Shown here piece after piece: positions 1 through 8,644 of a stretch of 64,000 nucleotides of DNA. Each line of letters starts with the position of its first letter. Positions within the stretch are counted from its first letter, which is position 1. This DNA comes from Pedobacter panaciterrae (GTDB taxonomy: Bacteria; Bacteroidota; Bacteroidia; Sphingobacteriales; Sphingobacteriaceae). The notes below the pieces were generated by a model that was given only the letters and a program-made list of their open reading frames with translations, was not told where the DNA came from and did no database searches. Location of the stretch: NCBI RefSeq assembly GCF_013204795.1, contig NZ_JABMKW010000004.1:60507-124506 (forward strand), written 5' to 3'. Made by a program: the position numbers and the translations under genes.

Positions 1-670
1 CTTCTTCAATTGCTTTGATGATAACATCAGTAATTAAAGAGATAGATTTAGTTGCATCATCATTCGCTGGGATTGGGAAATCGATGTTTGAAGGGTCAGA
101 GTTAGTATCAACCATTGCAAAAGTTGGAATGTTTAATTTCAACGCTTCGCTAACAGCGATGTGCTCTTTTTTAACGTCAATTAAAAAGATAGCAGCTGGT
201 AAACGGTTTAAATCCGCGATACCACCTAATAAGCTTTCTAGTTTGATACGCTCACGCTGAATCATTAAACGCTCCTTTTTAGAAAGGATCGAATAAGTAC
301 CGTCTTTAGTCATTTTATCGATGGTAACCATCTTTTTGATTGACTTACGTACGGTAGCAAAGTTAGTTAACATACCACCTAACCAACGTTCAGTTACGAA
401 AGGCATGTTTACTTTTTTTGCTTGCTCAGCAACAATTTCTTTAGCTTGTTTCTTAGTAGCTACGAAAAGAATCTTACGACCAGATTTAACGATCTGTTTG
501 ATTGCTGAAGCAGCTTCTTCAGTTTTAGTTAAAGTTTTATTTAAATCTATAATGTGGATACCATTGCGCTCCATGAAAATGTAAGGCGCCATTTTTGGGT
601 TCCATTTACGGGTAAGGTGACCAAAGTGTACACCTGCATCCAATAAGTCTTGATATGTAGTTCTTGCCAT
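1..670 (-). CDS. rpsB: 30S ribosomal protein S2, C-terminal end cut by window edge
   Basis: Translating the minus strand from the ATG at 670 gives MARTTYQDLLDAGVHFGH, then TRKWNPKMAPYIF and RWLGGMLTNF, which are hallmark S2 segments; the frame stays open to base 1. S2 is a late-assembling protein of the small subunit, near the mRNA exit platform. About 223 residues are present, so only a short C-terminal tail is missing. It lies 18 nt downstream of rpsI and is the third gene of the rplM-rpsI-rpsB operon; tsf would be expected next, outside the window. Identification is secure from sequence alone. Confidence 0.97.
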   Translation of the reverse strand, partial: MARTTYQDLLDAGVHFGHLTRKWNPKMAPYIFMERNGIHIIDLNKTLTKTEEAASAIKQIVKSGRKILFVATKKQAKEIVAEQAKKVNMPFVTERWLGGMLTNFATVRKSIKKMVTIDKMTKDGTYSILSKKERLMIQRERIKLESLLGGIADLNRLPAAIFLIDVKKEHIAVSEALKLNIPTFAMVDTNSDPSNIDFPIPANDDATKSISLITDVIIKAIEE

Positions 671-688
671 TGTTTTGTCTCCTTAAGA

Positions 689-1075
689 TTAACGTTTACT
701 GAATTGGAATTTCTTACGTGCTTTTTTACGTCCTGGTTTCTTACGTTCAACCATACGCATATCACGGGTCATTAACCCTTTAGCACGTAATGCTGGTTTT
801 TTCTCAGCATCTAATTCAACAATAGCTTTAGCGATAGCTAAACGAACTGCTTCTGCTTGACCTTTAACACCTCCACCAGCTACGTTTACATTTACATCAT
901 ACTGACCAACTAGTTCAGAAACTTCGAACGATTGGTTAACAATGTATTGTAATGGTAACGTTGGGAAATATACTTTGTGGTCTTTACCATTTACGGTAAT
1001 AGTGCCGTTGCCTTCTTTTAAATAGATACGTGCAACAGCTGTTTTTCTTCTTCCTGAAGTGTTTGTAACTGACAT
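689..1075 (-). CDS. rpsI: 30S ribosomal protein S9
   Basis: The 128-residue product starts MSVTNTSGRRKTAVARIYLK and ends in the basic tail KKPGRKKARKKFQFSKR. This is the universal S9 signature, in which the C-terminal Ser-Lys-Arg reaches the P-site tRNA anticodon loop. The length is normal for a bacterial S9. It follows rplM with an 11-nt gap and precedes rpsB by 18 nt, so all three are co-transcribed from the promoter upstream of rplM. Nothing is unusual. Confidence 0.98.
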   Translation of the reverse strand: MSVTNTSGRRKTAVARIYLKEGNGTITVNGKDHKVYFPTLPLQYIVNQSFEVSELVGQYDVNVNVAGGGVKGQAEAVRLAIAKAIVELDAEKKPALRAKGLMTRDMRMVERKKPGRKKARKKFQFSKR

Positions 1076-1086
1076 TTCTTCTTTAA

Positions 1087-1530
1087 TTAAAGTTTAATGG
1101 TTTTTGGTGATTGTGCCTCGTGCGGATGCTCTGAACCTGCGTAAACATATAAGTTGGTGTATAATTTAGCACCAAGTTTAGTTTTAGGTAACATACCACG
1201 AACAGCTTTCTCGATAACACGTTTTGGGTGTTTAGCCATTAACTCTTTTGGAGAAATGAAACGCTGACCACCTGGGTATCCGGTGTAAGAAGTATAAATT
1301 TTCTCTGAAAATTTATTTCCGGTCAACTTAACCTTGTCTGCATTAATAACGATAACGTTATCACCGCAGTCTACGTGTGGGGTATACTCAGGCTTGTTTT
1401 TACCACGGATGATCATTGCGATCTTCGATGACAAGCGCCCCAAAATCTCGCCTTGTGCGTCAACAACAACCCACTGTTTGTTAACAGTTTTTGCATTGGC
1501 AGAGACAGTTTTGTAACTTAACGTATTCAC
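1087..1530 (-). CDS. rplM: 50S ribosomal protein L13
   Basis: The 147-residue product has the L13 core: KQWVVVDAQGEILGRLSSKIA near the N-terminus, HVDCGDNVIVINADKVKLTG in the middle and MLPKTKLGAKLYTNLYVYAG near the end. L13 is an early-assembling protein of the large subunit. It is the first gene of the operon with rpsI and rpsB. A clear Bacteroidota promoter lies about 57 nt upstream of the start, with a short palindrome near the expected transcription start (1568-1582). Confidence 0.98.
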   Translation of the reverse strand: MNTLSYKTVSANAKTVNKQWVVVDAQGEILGRLSSKIAMIIRGKNKPEYTPHVDCGDNVIVINADKVKLTGNKFSEKIYTSYTGYPGGQRFISPKELMAKHPKRVIEKAVRGMLPKTKLGAKLYTNLYVYAGSEHPHEAQSPKTIKL

Positions 1531-1586
1531 TTGCTTGTATTTAATTTGTTTAACAATTATTTATTCCCCCTAAATTTTAGGGACTG

Positions 1587-1617
1587 CAAAGATAGTGTAA
1601 TATCTTTAATTGTCAAA
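1587..1617 (-). promoter_or_regulatory. Housekeeping promoter of the rplM-rpsI-rpsB operon
   Basis: On the minus strand TTTGAC (1612-1617) is followed after 17 nt by TATCTTTG (1587-1594). This fits the Bacteroidota sigma-ABfr consensus (TTTG, then TAnnTTTG). Transcription would start near 1580, inside or next to the palindrome CCCTAA-ATT-TTAGGG (1568-1582), which could be a 5'-end hairpin or an operator. Confidence 0.85.
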
Positions 1618-1682
1618 CAGTTGAAGAAATATTATTAGAATAATAACGGGAAACGCTCTCCGTCAAAAATTTTTAAGCAATT

Positions 1683-1725
1683 TTTATACAATCTTAACAC
1701 AAGGTTTATACAATGTTTATACAAT
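1683..1725. repeat. Three phased copies of TTTATACAAT upstream of the rplM promoter
   Basis: Exact copies lie at 1683-1692, 1705-1714 and 1716-1725. Start-to-start distances are 22 and 11 bp, close to two and one helical turns, so all copies present the same DNA face. They sit 70-110 bp upstream of the rplM promoter and just past the end of the SDR gene. The motif is loosely DnaA-box-like, but no known binding site is claimed. Confidence 0.55.
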
Positions 1726-1779
1726 CAAAAACTGTTTAAACGCTGTTTTACATCTGTATAACTAAAGCTCAGTCTGGCT

Positions 1780-2550
1780 TTATCTTACAGACCTGTACCC
1801 AAGTTCCGCACCGCCACTAACAGGCAAAATTGTTCCCGTAATAAACCTGGCTTTTTCCGAAAGCAAAAAAACACAGGCATCAGCAATCACATCTCCCTCC
1901 GGACAATAGCCCAAAGGATGTATATCGTCCAAATATTGTGCTATCGATGCCGGATTCGGTTGCTCTTTACTCCACTCCCGCAGCATAGGGGTCCAAACTC
2001 CCGCTGGCAGAACCGCATTTACACGGATTTTATATTGTGCATAATCCAGCGCCATCGATTTTGTCAGCGTATTCATTGCGCCTTTGGTAGCAGTGTAAGC
2101 TGCATGGTTTTCCTGTCCTATTTCTCCAACAAGACTACTTGTATTCAAAATACATCCTTTAGATTCTTTTAATGCTTCAAATCCATATCGGGTTGTATAG
2201 AGTATACTTTTCAAATTCACATCCATCAAATTTCCCCATTCCTCATCGCTGGTCTCATGCAAAGGTTTAGATGGCGAGGCCACACCTGCATTGTTGTGGA
2301 TCGCATCTAATTTTCCATAGCGGGCTAAGGTCTTTGCAATTGCTATTTCAACATCATCGGCTTTAGATACATCGCATACAATACCGAGATGCGCAGAACC
2401 CAATTGCCTTACAGCATCTTCCACAGGTTCAGGCGAAGATGCCGCAACAACCACATTTGCACCGGCCTCGGCATAAGCCTTTGCACACTCAAAACCAATC
2501 CCTGCTGAACCTCCCGTGAGGAAAATAACTTTACCGGATAATAATTGCAT
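1780..2550 (-). CDS. SDR-family dehydrogenase of the L-fucose cluster
   Basis: A classical short-chain dehydrogenase of about 256 residues. It has the NAD(P)-binding motif TGGSAGIG near the N-terminus, NNAGVA, the catalytic serine in NTSSLVGE, the YTATK active-site Tyr/Lys, and VSGGAELG at the end. I chose the ATG at 2550 (MQLLSGKVIFLTGG) because the frame upstream does not look like protein. It is last in the minus-strand operon with fuconate dehydratase, symporter and mutarotase. This suggests L-fucose dehydrogenase or 2-keto-3-deoxy-L-fuconate dehydrogenase; sequence alone cannot separate these. Confidence 0.85.
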   Translation of the reverse strand: MQLLSGKVIFLTGGSAGIGFECAKAYAEAGANVVVAASSPEPVEDAVRQLGSAHLGIVCDVSKADDVEIAIAKTLARYGKLDAIHNNAGVASPSKPLHETSDEEWGNLMDVNLKSILYTTRYGFEALKESKGCILNTSSLVGEIGQENHAAYTATKGAMNTLTKSMALDYAQYKIRVNAVLPAGVWTPMLREWSKEQPNPASIAQYLDDIHPLGYCPEGDVIADACVFLLSEKARFITGTILPVSGGAELGYRSVR

Positions 2551-2573
2551 ATTCAATATTTTTTCTATAAATC

Positions 2574-2990
2574 TTAATCTGTATGGAAAACCTGTTCCAT
2601 ATCTGTCCACACTTGCTTTTTAGCCGCTGCTTCGGGCAATGGTTGCTGGCAAGGATCTGTTTCTTTCCACCATCTTTGGGTTTCCGGATCATCCGCCATC
2701 TTCTTCATATCCGCATCAAAATCAACACCCGTATATTCAAAATAGCTGAACAAATAATAAGCATCTCCTATCTTTTCCAGATAAATCGAATAATTCCTGA
2801 TGTTACATTCTTTTATTTTCTTTAAAACGGATGGCCAGGCATTGGCATGTAATTGCTTATAGTAATCCAATTTTTCGGGCTTTAAACCTGTTACAGAACC
2901 AAATCGCTTAACATTAGCCTGCTTGGTTTCTTCTTTACAACCGGTCAGAAAAAGGCCGGTAATAAACACAATGAGAATATATCTTTTCAT
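2574..2990 (-). CDS. L-rhamnose/L-fucose mutarotase family lipoprotein
   Basis: The start at 2990 gives a lipoprotein signal, MKRYILIVFITGLFLTGC, with lipidated Cys at about residue 18. The rest matches the RhaM/DUF718 ferredoxin-like fold: YKQLHANAWPSVLKKI, NYSIYLE, YLFSYFEYTG, then TQRWWKETDPCQQPL. That family interconverts anomers of 6-deoxyhexoses. The gene begins 1 nt after the symporter stop. The lipid anchor places the enzyme outside the inner membrane, so it probably equilibrates the sugar before import. Other starts exist upstream, but only this one gives a clean signal. Confidence 0.82.
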   Translation of the reverse strand: MKRYILIVFITGLFLTGCKEETKQANVKRFGSVTGLKPEKLDYYKQLHANAWPSVLKKIKECNIRNYSIYLEKIGDAYYLFSYFEYTGVDFDADMKKMADDPETQRWWKETDPCQQPLPEAAAKKQVWTDMEQVFHTD

Positions 2991-2991
2991 T

Positions 2992-4635
2992 TTATCTGAA
3001 TATACAATACAATACACCTGTCACCAATAAAAGCAAGCCCGACAGCACTTTGTAATTTCCTAATCCCTTCCAGGCAGTTCCCTGCAAAGGTTCCCATGGC
3101 GATTTCCAATAAAGCTGTGCGCTCTCTTCGGTATGTTGCACAGGATAGATATAAGAAAAGCTTACCTGAATAATCACACAGGTGCAAAAAAGGTAAAATG
3201 CCATCATCATAAATGGTATATGGCCAATTAGGGTTTCAGGAAATATCTTATTGATAGCAAATACAACTACTCCCAGAACAGACCCGATCCATAAGGTTAA
3301 TTTGGCTGATTGGGCAGATGCTCCTTTCCAAAATACGCCCAACAAAAACACACAGGTTATTGGCGGCGCAATGTGCGCTATAATATCATTGATTCCACTA
3401 AATATGCTTTCGTATCTATTTAATAAAGGCAGCAATCCTAATGAAAATACAAGAGCAATACCTGCAGCTATTTTCCCTATCCTGATCAATTGTTTATCTG
3501 ATGCCTCGGGGCGATAGCGCTGATACATATCATAACTAACCATTGTTGAAATGGAATTTAAGGCTCCTGAAACCTGACTCATTAAGCCCGATAAAAGGGC
3601 CGCTACTAAAACACCAATCAATCCTGAAGGCAGCAGCTGAGTAATCATAAGCGTATAAATGCCCTTTGAGTTTACATTTCCCTTATCATCAACACCTAAA
3701 CTGCTTACATCTAAATGGCCGGTCTGCACTAAAGTATAAGCAAACAAGCCTGGCAGCACGAAAATAAAAACAGGTAAAATTTTTATAAACCCACAAAATA
3801 AAGGCCCTACTCTTGCATGATTTTCATCTTTAGCACCAAGCACGCGCTGTACAATGGTCTGATCTGCACACCAATACCAAATACCCAAAATAGGATAACC
3901 CAAAAACACGGTATACCAGGGCATTCCGCTGCTATCGCCATGTGGGCGCAGCATCGAAAGTTTATCCATCTCACCTTTGTTTTTTAATACATCAGTCATT
4001 GGTTCCCATCCGCCCATTTTATTAAAGGCAGCATAGCTGATAATAAAGGCTCCTGCAAGCAAAACAACTGTTTGGATAGATTCTGTTACAACAACGGCTT
4101 TTAGCCCGCCTATAATGGTATAAATAGCTGTGATTATACAAATTACAATCACGCTTACATACATGTTAAGTCCAAACAGGGTTTTCAATACAATACCACC
4201 CGCCAGCATAGAGAACGCGATATGGATAATTATTGCAGATACTACTGAAATGACAGCCAGCCAGTCGCGACTGGAGCGGTCGTAGCGCTTTTCCAGAAAA
4301 TCGGGTAGCGTAGCAACTCCCGACTTAATATAAAATGGGACAAAAAACAGCGACAACAGAATAAGTGTAAACGCCGCCATCCATTCGAAATTACCATTAA
4401 GCAAACCACTATCAAAGCCGCTTTGCGCCAGACTAACCAAATGGACTGTAGAAATATTTGTAGCAAACAGCGCCAGTCCTATAGCCGGCCATTTTAACGT
4501 TTTACCAGCCAGAAAATACTCGCCGGCAGCATTCGCTTTGCTTTTGCGCCGATGACTGATTCCCGCCCATAAGCCTATAGCTAAAATACCAAGTATATAC
4601 AGGATACTAATGCTTAAGTCTAGTGATTTTAACAT
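2992..4635 (-). CDS. SSS-family sodium/sugar symporter
   Basis: About 547 residues with some 14 hydrophobic segments in the sodium:solute symporter (SGLT-like) pattern. Visible landmarks are AAGEYFLAGKTLKWPAIG near residue 35, LFATNIST in TM2, and the long loop ending in GIWYWCADQTIVQRVLGAKD, typical of SGLT-like transporters. The ATG at 4635 follows the fuconate dehydratase stop by 20 nt; an earlier in-frame ATG would overlap that gene. Its operon partners suggest L-fucose or a related 6-deoxy sugar as substrate, which is inference from context. Confidence 0.88.
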   Translation of the reverse strand: MLKSLDLSISILYILGILAIGLWAGISHRRKSKANAAGEYFLAGKTLKWPAIGLALFATNISTVHLVSLAQSGFDSGLLNGNFEWMAAFTLILLSLFFVPFYIKSGVATLPDFLEKRYDRSSRDWLAVISVVSAIIIHIAFSMLAGGIVLKTLFGLNMYVSVIVICIITAIYTIIGGLKAVVVTESIQTVVLLAGAFIISYAAFNKMGGWEPMTDVLKNKGEMDKLSMLRPHGDSSGMPWYTVFLGYPILGIWYWCADQTIVQRVLGAKDENHARVGPLFCGFIKILPVFIFVLPGLFAYTLVQTGHLDVSSLGVDDKGNVNSKGIYTLMITQLLPSGLIGVLVAALLSGLMSQVSGALNSISTMVSYDMYQRYRPEASDKQLIRIGKIAAGIALVFSLGLLPLLNRYESIFSGINDIIAHIAPPITCVFLLGVFWKGASAQSAKLTLWIGSVLGVVVFAINKIFPETLIGHIPFMMMAFYLFCTCVIIQVSFSYIYPVQHTEESAQLYWKSPWEPLQGTAWKGLGNYKVLSGLLLLVTGVLYCIFR

Positions 4636-4655
4636 CGCATATATTTTTCTGAGGT

Positions 4656-5885
4656 TTAATTTAAGGGTTTCAAATCGCAACTACTGCCGGGCTCCATTGG
4701 CGTTTTATAAACCCCGCCCTCTATAATTACAGGATGTACAAAGTGCTTTTGCAAATGGGGAATGTGCTCCAGGAACAAAGCTTCATGGCCCATTGTAATG
4801 TGATTAAATAACACCAAATGCTGATGAAGCTGACCCATATCGCCTACGTGTGGCACCACTGGAATTCCATATTTACGACAAAGCAGACTAACAGTAATAA
4901 ATTCACTTACACCGCCCACCCTTACTGCATCAACCTGCATAAAACCTGCAGACCTGGTTTGCAAATAGTTCTTAAAGATAATCCGGTTTGGTACATGCTC
5001 TCCTAATGCAAGTTTGGTTGGGGCAATAGCATCGGCCAGTGTTTTATGTGCAAGTACATCATCCGGATGAGTTGGTTCTTCTATCCAGTAAGGATTCATG
5101 CCCTGCAGCTCTTTGCATATTTTTAGTGCTTGCGGTAATGTCCACTGCTGATTTGCATCCAGCATAACTTTTACATCATCTCCGGCTACTTCACGCACAA
5201 TATGCGATCGGCGGATATCTCTCTGCGGGTCTGAACTGCCCACTTTCAGTTTCATAGCCGTAAAGCCTTCAGCAATGGCTTTCTTACAATTTTCGCGAAC
5301 CTTCTCATCTGTATAATTAAACCAGCCTATCGAAGTATCGTACCCTGGATAGCCCTGGGTAACAATTTGTTTGCGAGCCTCTTTACCTACCTCATTATCT
5401 TTTAATAATTGTAAAGCCTGAGCGGCCGTAAGCTCATCTTCTAAATAAGACAGATCAAGTGTATTTACCATTTCTTGTGGTGATAAATCATTTAACAATT
5501 TCCAAAGTGGCACTCCTCTCTTTTTAGCCCAAAGATCATAACATGCATTGGTAACAGAGGCAAGAGCCAAATGCACTATACCTTTATGTGGTCCAAGCCA
5601 ACGAAACTGCTGCTCATTGGACAGCTGATTAAATACGCTTCCAAAATCAGACATTAGTTCTTCAATATCTCTTCCTTTTAGCTGATCTGCATAGAACTGC
5701 GCAGCCTTGCAAACAAGATCATTTCCCTCTCCAAGCGTAAATGCAAAACCTGTTCCCACTAAACCGCCGTCATCAACCAGATTGGTTACTGCATAAGAAT
5801 ATATGGGATCACGATGAATGGCATCACTGCCTGCACCCTTAGCTAACGGAAACCTTGCATCCTGTATATTTATACTTTTAATCAT
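4656..5885 (-). CDS. L-fuconate dehydratase (enolase superfamily)
   Basis: This 409-residue protein closely resembles L-fuconate dehydratase/ENOSF1. Landmarks are DARFPLAKGAGSDAIHRDP at the N-terminus, FRWLGPHKGIVHLA, AMKLKVG (Lys-x-Lys acid/base), MLDANQQW, YWIEEPTHPDD, ALGEH and the His in PHVGDMG. The Asp, Glu and Glu at the ends of the barrel strands bind magnesium. The enzyme converts L-fuconate to 2-keto-3-deoxy-L-fuconate. It is the first gene of the four-gene operon. A fuconolactonase and a KDF aldolase are not in the window. Confidence 0.9.
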   Translation of the reverse strand: MIKSINIQDARFPLAKGAGSDAIHRDPIYSYAVTNLVDDGGLVGTGFAFTLGEGNDLVCKAAQFYADQLKGRDIEELMSDFGSVFNQLSNEQQFRWLGPHKGIVHLALASVTNACYDLWAKKRGVPLWKLLNDLSPQEMVNTLDLSYLEDELTAAQALQLLKDNEVGKEARKQIVTQGYPGYDTSIGWFNYTDEKVRENCKKAIAEGFTAMKLKVGSSDPQRDIRRSHIVREVAGDDVKVMLDANQQWTLPQALKICKELQGMNPYWIEEPTHPDDVLAHKTLADAIAPTKLALGEHVPNRIIFKNYLQTRSAGFMQVDAVRVGGVSEFITVSLLCRKYGIPVVPHVGDMGQLHQHLVLFNHITMGHEALFLEHIPHLQKHFVHPVIIEGGVYKTPMEPGSSCDLKPLN

Positions 5886-5978
5886 AAATCTAAATTAGTG
5901 CGTTACCTTGCTCCAAACAATGCATTATACTTCTGTTTTAATGAATTATTCTATTGCTTTAAATAATTCTTCATTCTA

Positions 5979-6011
5979 TTGTTTATAATAAATCTAAATA
6001 AGCTATATTTG
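5979..6011 (+). promoter_or_regulatory. Putative housekeeping promoter of the FecI-like sigma gene
   Basis: TATATTTG at 6004-6011 fits TAnnTTTG, and TTG at 5979-5981 lies 22 nt upstream, in the range seen for Bacteroidota promoters. The start codon is at 6037, leaving a leader of roughly 20 nt. The 150 bp between the divergent fuconate dehydratase and this gene holds no other feature I can identify; no convincing promoter was found for the minus-strand operon. Confidence 0.6.
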
Positions 6012-6036
6012 GCCCGAATCACAAAACGCGAGGGCA

Positions 6037-6582
6037 TTGTCAGACAGAAAACCTACAGATTATTGCACCAATCCTCTACGGATCGACGAACAAGCGTTCG
6101 AAACCGTATATAATCTGTATTGGGAAAAAGTCTACGCTGTTTGCTACAACAATATCCGCGAAATAGAACCTGCAAAAGAGATGGTTCAGGATATTTTTAA
6201 ATCACTTTGGGAACGCCGCCATGAGCTTGAACTCGAAAAAGTAAGCAACTATCTAATCAGATCTGCTAAATTTAAAACATTCGAATACATCAGAAATAAA
6301 GTTAGCAGGCAGAAGCATGTAAGCATCAAAATGCAATATTCATGCCCATCAAGCAATTGTACCGAAGAGCATGTTTTATTTAACAACCTTAAAGAAAAGG
6401 TAAATATCCTTGTTGATACGTTGCCATGCCAATGCAAAAGAGTTTACAAGATGAGTCGCGAGCAAGGGCTTAGCAATAAAGAAATTGCCTCTGCTCTTCT
6501 GATTACAGAGCGTGCAGTAGAATATCATATTACCAAAGCAATGAGCGTGCTTAAAGTTAAACTTGCACCCTATAATAATTAA
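6037..6582 (+). CDS. FecI-type ECF RNA polymerase sigma factor
   Basis: The 181-residue product has a sigma-2 region (about 19-80: FETVYNLYWEKVYAVCYN, AKEMVQDIFKSLWERR) and a sigma-4 region (about 128-175: KMSREQGLSNKEIASAL, TERAVEYHITKAMSVLK). The start is TTG at 6037; the next in-frame ATG falls inside sigma-2. It is followed by a FecR-like anti-sigma gene and a TonB receptor cluster, the usual Bacteroidota arrangement for substrate-induced outer-membrane uptake. It may recognise the repeated element at 6612-6626 and 8657-8671. Confidence 0.9.
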   Translation: MSDRKPTDYCTNPLRIDEQAFETVYNLYWEKVYAVCYNNIREIEPAKEMVQDIFKSLWERRHELELEKVSNYLIRSAKFKTFEYIRNKVSRQKHVSIKMQYSCPSSNCTEEHVLFNNLKEKVNILVDTLPCQCKRVYKMSREQGLSNKEIASALLITERAVEYHITKAMSVLKVKLAPYNN

Positions 6583-6599
6583 TTTTCAATAAAGCTTAC

Positions 6600-6626
6600 G
6601 GAAATTACAGCGTTATGCTACTTACA
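6600..6626 (+). promoter_or_regulatory. Candidate ECF-sigma promoter, copy 1
   Basis: GTTATGCTACTTACA (6612-6626) recurs exactly at 8657-8671. GGAAAT, resembling an ECF -35 box, precedes it at 6600-6605, and the aligned position of the second copy also has C-G-G. It lies 75 nt upstream of the anti-sigma gene. Confidence 0.55.
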
Positions 6627-6701
6627 TTTAAAGCGCTAATTTTATATAAGTTTATGTTACTTTTACCAAAAAGACCTAAAACCAGGTAACTGTAAAGCCA
6701 T

Positions 6702-7343
6702 ATGAATATCAATCAAGAACTGATAGAGAGATACCATAGAGATGAGTGCACTCAAGAGGAACGCAAGGCGGTAGAGGATTGGTTGTTTGCAGATGACTCG
6801 GCAGAAGAGCTGGATCTTCCAGTTGGCGAAGACAAGGCAGCCCACAAGGCTGCTATTTGGAATGAAATAGCTCCCGCACCCGCTAAGGAAAGCATTACCA
6901 AAAGCCATTCGCTTTCATTCTGGAAAGGCGCAGTTGCGGCTTCAATAGTTTTAGGATTACTAGGCTTGGGTTTTTATCAATTTACAATAAAGACAAAAAA
7001 TGATTCGCCTCAATTTGTGTCTGTCGATAATACTTCAGCAATAAGCGTTAGGCATCTTGATTCTAAAGGCTATAATATTTCCGTTGGCCCAAATACACTT
7101 GCTAAAATAAATTATGCTACAGGCTCCGTTGACCTATCGGGGAGTATGTTGATTTCTCCTAAAAAAGATGTAGAGCTTAAATTTAAAGGAACTGATAAAA
7201 AAATATCTTTAAAAGGGGGTCAAACTTACATTATCCTTAACGGTAAAACAGACGAGGATAAGATCATTGTAGTTAGCGAAAGAAACCTGATGGACTTGCC
7301 GCCTGTATTACAAAAACAAATCATAAATCAGTTCAGTATCTAA
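6702..7343 (+). CDS. FecR-like anti-sigma factor, short form
   Basis: The 213-residue product has an N-terminal acidic helical segment (MNINQELIERYHRDECTQEE), one transmembrane helix near residues 75-93 and a periplasmic C-terminal part with beta-rich segments such as SVRHLDSKGYNISVGPN and KISLKGGQTYI. This is the FecR layout: the cytoplasmic part holds the sigma factor and the periplasmic part senses the receptor. It is clearly shorter than the usual Bacteroidota FecR protein (over 300 residues) and seems to lack the C-terminal DUF4974-like domain. It sits 119 nt after the sigma gene. Confidence 0.8.
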   Translation: MNINQELIERYHRDECTQEERKAVEDWLFADDSAEELDLPVGEDKAAHKAAIWNEIAPAPAKESITKSHSLSFWKGAVAASIVLGLLGLGFYQFTIKTKNDSPQFVSVDNTSAISVRHLDSKGYNISVGPNTLAKINYATGSVDLSGSMLISPKKDVELKFKGTDKKISLKGGQTYIILNGKTDEDKIIVVSERNLMDLPPVLQKQIINQFSI

Positions 7344-7358
7344 TAAAACAAATCATCC

Positions 7359-8606
7359 TTGCAAGAAAAAACAATATATAAATCTGTTAAAAAGGTTATT
7401 CTTTTATTAACATCAGCCACCTTATCATTATTCCTTTATTCCTGCTCCCAACAACCAGAAACCAGCAACATGCTGGCGGGCAAAAATTACAGCATGTATA
7501 TTCTTGGAAAAGATGGTAAAGAATATATTGTTGAAACCAACTCCTTAGATAGCGGAAAAATATTACCTGAACAACAAGGGGCAATGTTAGATGCAAAAGC
7601 AATGGACAGAGACATCATTGTTAAAGACGGTAGCTACTACCATCTAAACAGAAAGAAAGCTGAATTATCTAAATACAATGTACAAAATGATTCTTTACAT
7701 ACTGTTGCATCTATCCCGCTAAAAGACTTTTCAATAGAGAACTATTTATGGGTAGGTAAAGACTCCTTGCTATTAACAGGATTGGACATTAAAGGTTTTA
7801 AGCAGGCAAAATACGTTCTGATTGAAACTGGAAAGATGGATCTGCTATCTTCAGGCAGCCTCGCAATTCCCCAGCCTTCTGGTAAGCTTACTTCTATGTC
7901 AATTGGGTTTGTAGAGCTGCGTAAAAATCACCTTTTCGTTGGTTATACGTACCACCAGCAATTAAGTTCCTCCAATTACACCACAAGCGACACCACTTAC
8001 ATTGCCGAGTTGGGCTATCCGCAAATGAATCTTTTAAAGATCGATAAAGATACCCGTTCCACCTATCCGGGGGGCATAAACACGGTACAGTCTTATTCCT
8101 TTAATGATGAGCACAACAATTATTACTTCATGTCGTGTCCGGGAATAGCTCTTGGCAATCGCCCCGCCCTACCTAGCGGAATATTTAGAATCAAAGCAGG
8201 TGATGAAAGCCTGGATAAGGACTACTTTATCAACATCTCTTCGTCATTAATAAATAACCATGCTTATGGCATGTGGTATATTGGCAACAACAAAGCCATC
8301 ATCAGAAGTGAAAGAAAGGACCTTTTTAAGGGATTAGGCGATCATTATAGCACCGCTCATTTTGAATTTTATCTGATTGATCTGGCCGCAGCAAGAGTTA
8401 TTAAAAAACTTAACCTTCCCCTAGATAAGGGAACAAGAAGAGAGTGTATTATTGTTAAAGATAATATGGCCTACATTGCGGTCAATTCAAGCACTCAAGG
8501 CAACTTTATCTGGATTTATAACCCCAAAACAGATGACTTAAAGAAAGGGCTTGAACTGGCGGGCAATACCGATTTCATTATGCGCATCGATAAACTGAAT
8601 CCTTAG
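7359..8606 (+). CDS. DUF4374-like lipoprotein, putative beta-propeller
   Basis: A TTG start at 7359 gives a lipoprotein signal, KKVILLLTSATLSLFLYSC; no ATG occurs before the signal. The remaining roughly 385 residues are rich in short beta strands. They resemble the second lipoprotein at 11103-12305: both share YGMWYIGNNKAIIRS-like, LPLDKG and 'YIAVN...W.Y.P' segments and a closing 'DFIMRIDKL'. Members of this family often sit beside siderophore-type TonB receptors. The gene starts 15 nt after the anti-sigma gene, so the two probably share a transcript. Function is unknown; a surface substrate-binding role is inferred. Confidence 0.78.
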   Translation: MQEKTIYKSVKKVILLLTSATLSLFLYSCSQQPETSNMLAGKNYSMYILGKDGKEYIVETNSLDSGKILPEQQGAMLDAKAMDRDIIVKDGSYYHLNRKKAELSKYNVQNDSLHTVASIPLKDFSIENYLWVGKDSLLLTGLDIKGFKQAKYVLIETGKMDLLSSGSLAIPQPSGKLTSMSIGFVELRKNHLFVGYTYHQQLSSSNYTTSDTTYIAELGYPQMNLLKIDKDTRSTYPGGINTVQSYSFNDEHNNYYFMSCPGIALGNRPALPSGIFRIKAGDESLDKDYFINISSSLINNHAYGMWYIGNNKAIIRSERKDLFKGLGDHYSTAHFEFYLIDLAAARVIKKLNLPLDKGTRRECIIVKDNMAYIAVNSSTQGNFIWIYNPKTDDLKKGLELAGNTDFIMRIDKLNP

Positions 8607-8644
8607 AATTAAACTATTTTAATATTTTTTGCTTTCCCACCTTC

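Noticed and set aside
6663..6908. Minus-strand frame over the FecR-like gene
   Set aside because: It is a shadow of the plus-strand anti-sigma gene, with no start context or protein-like pattern.
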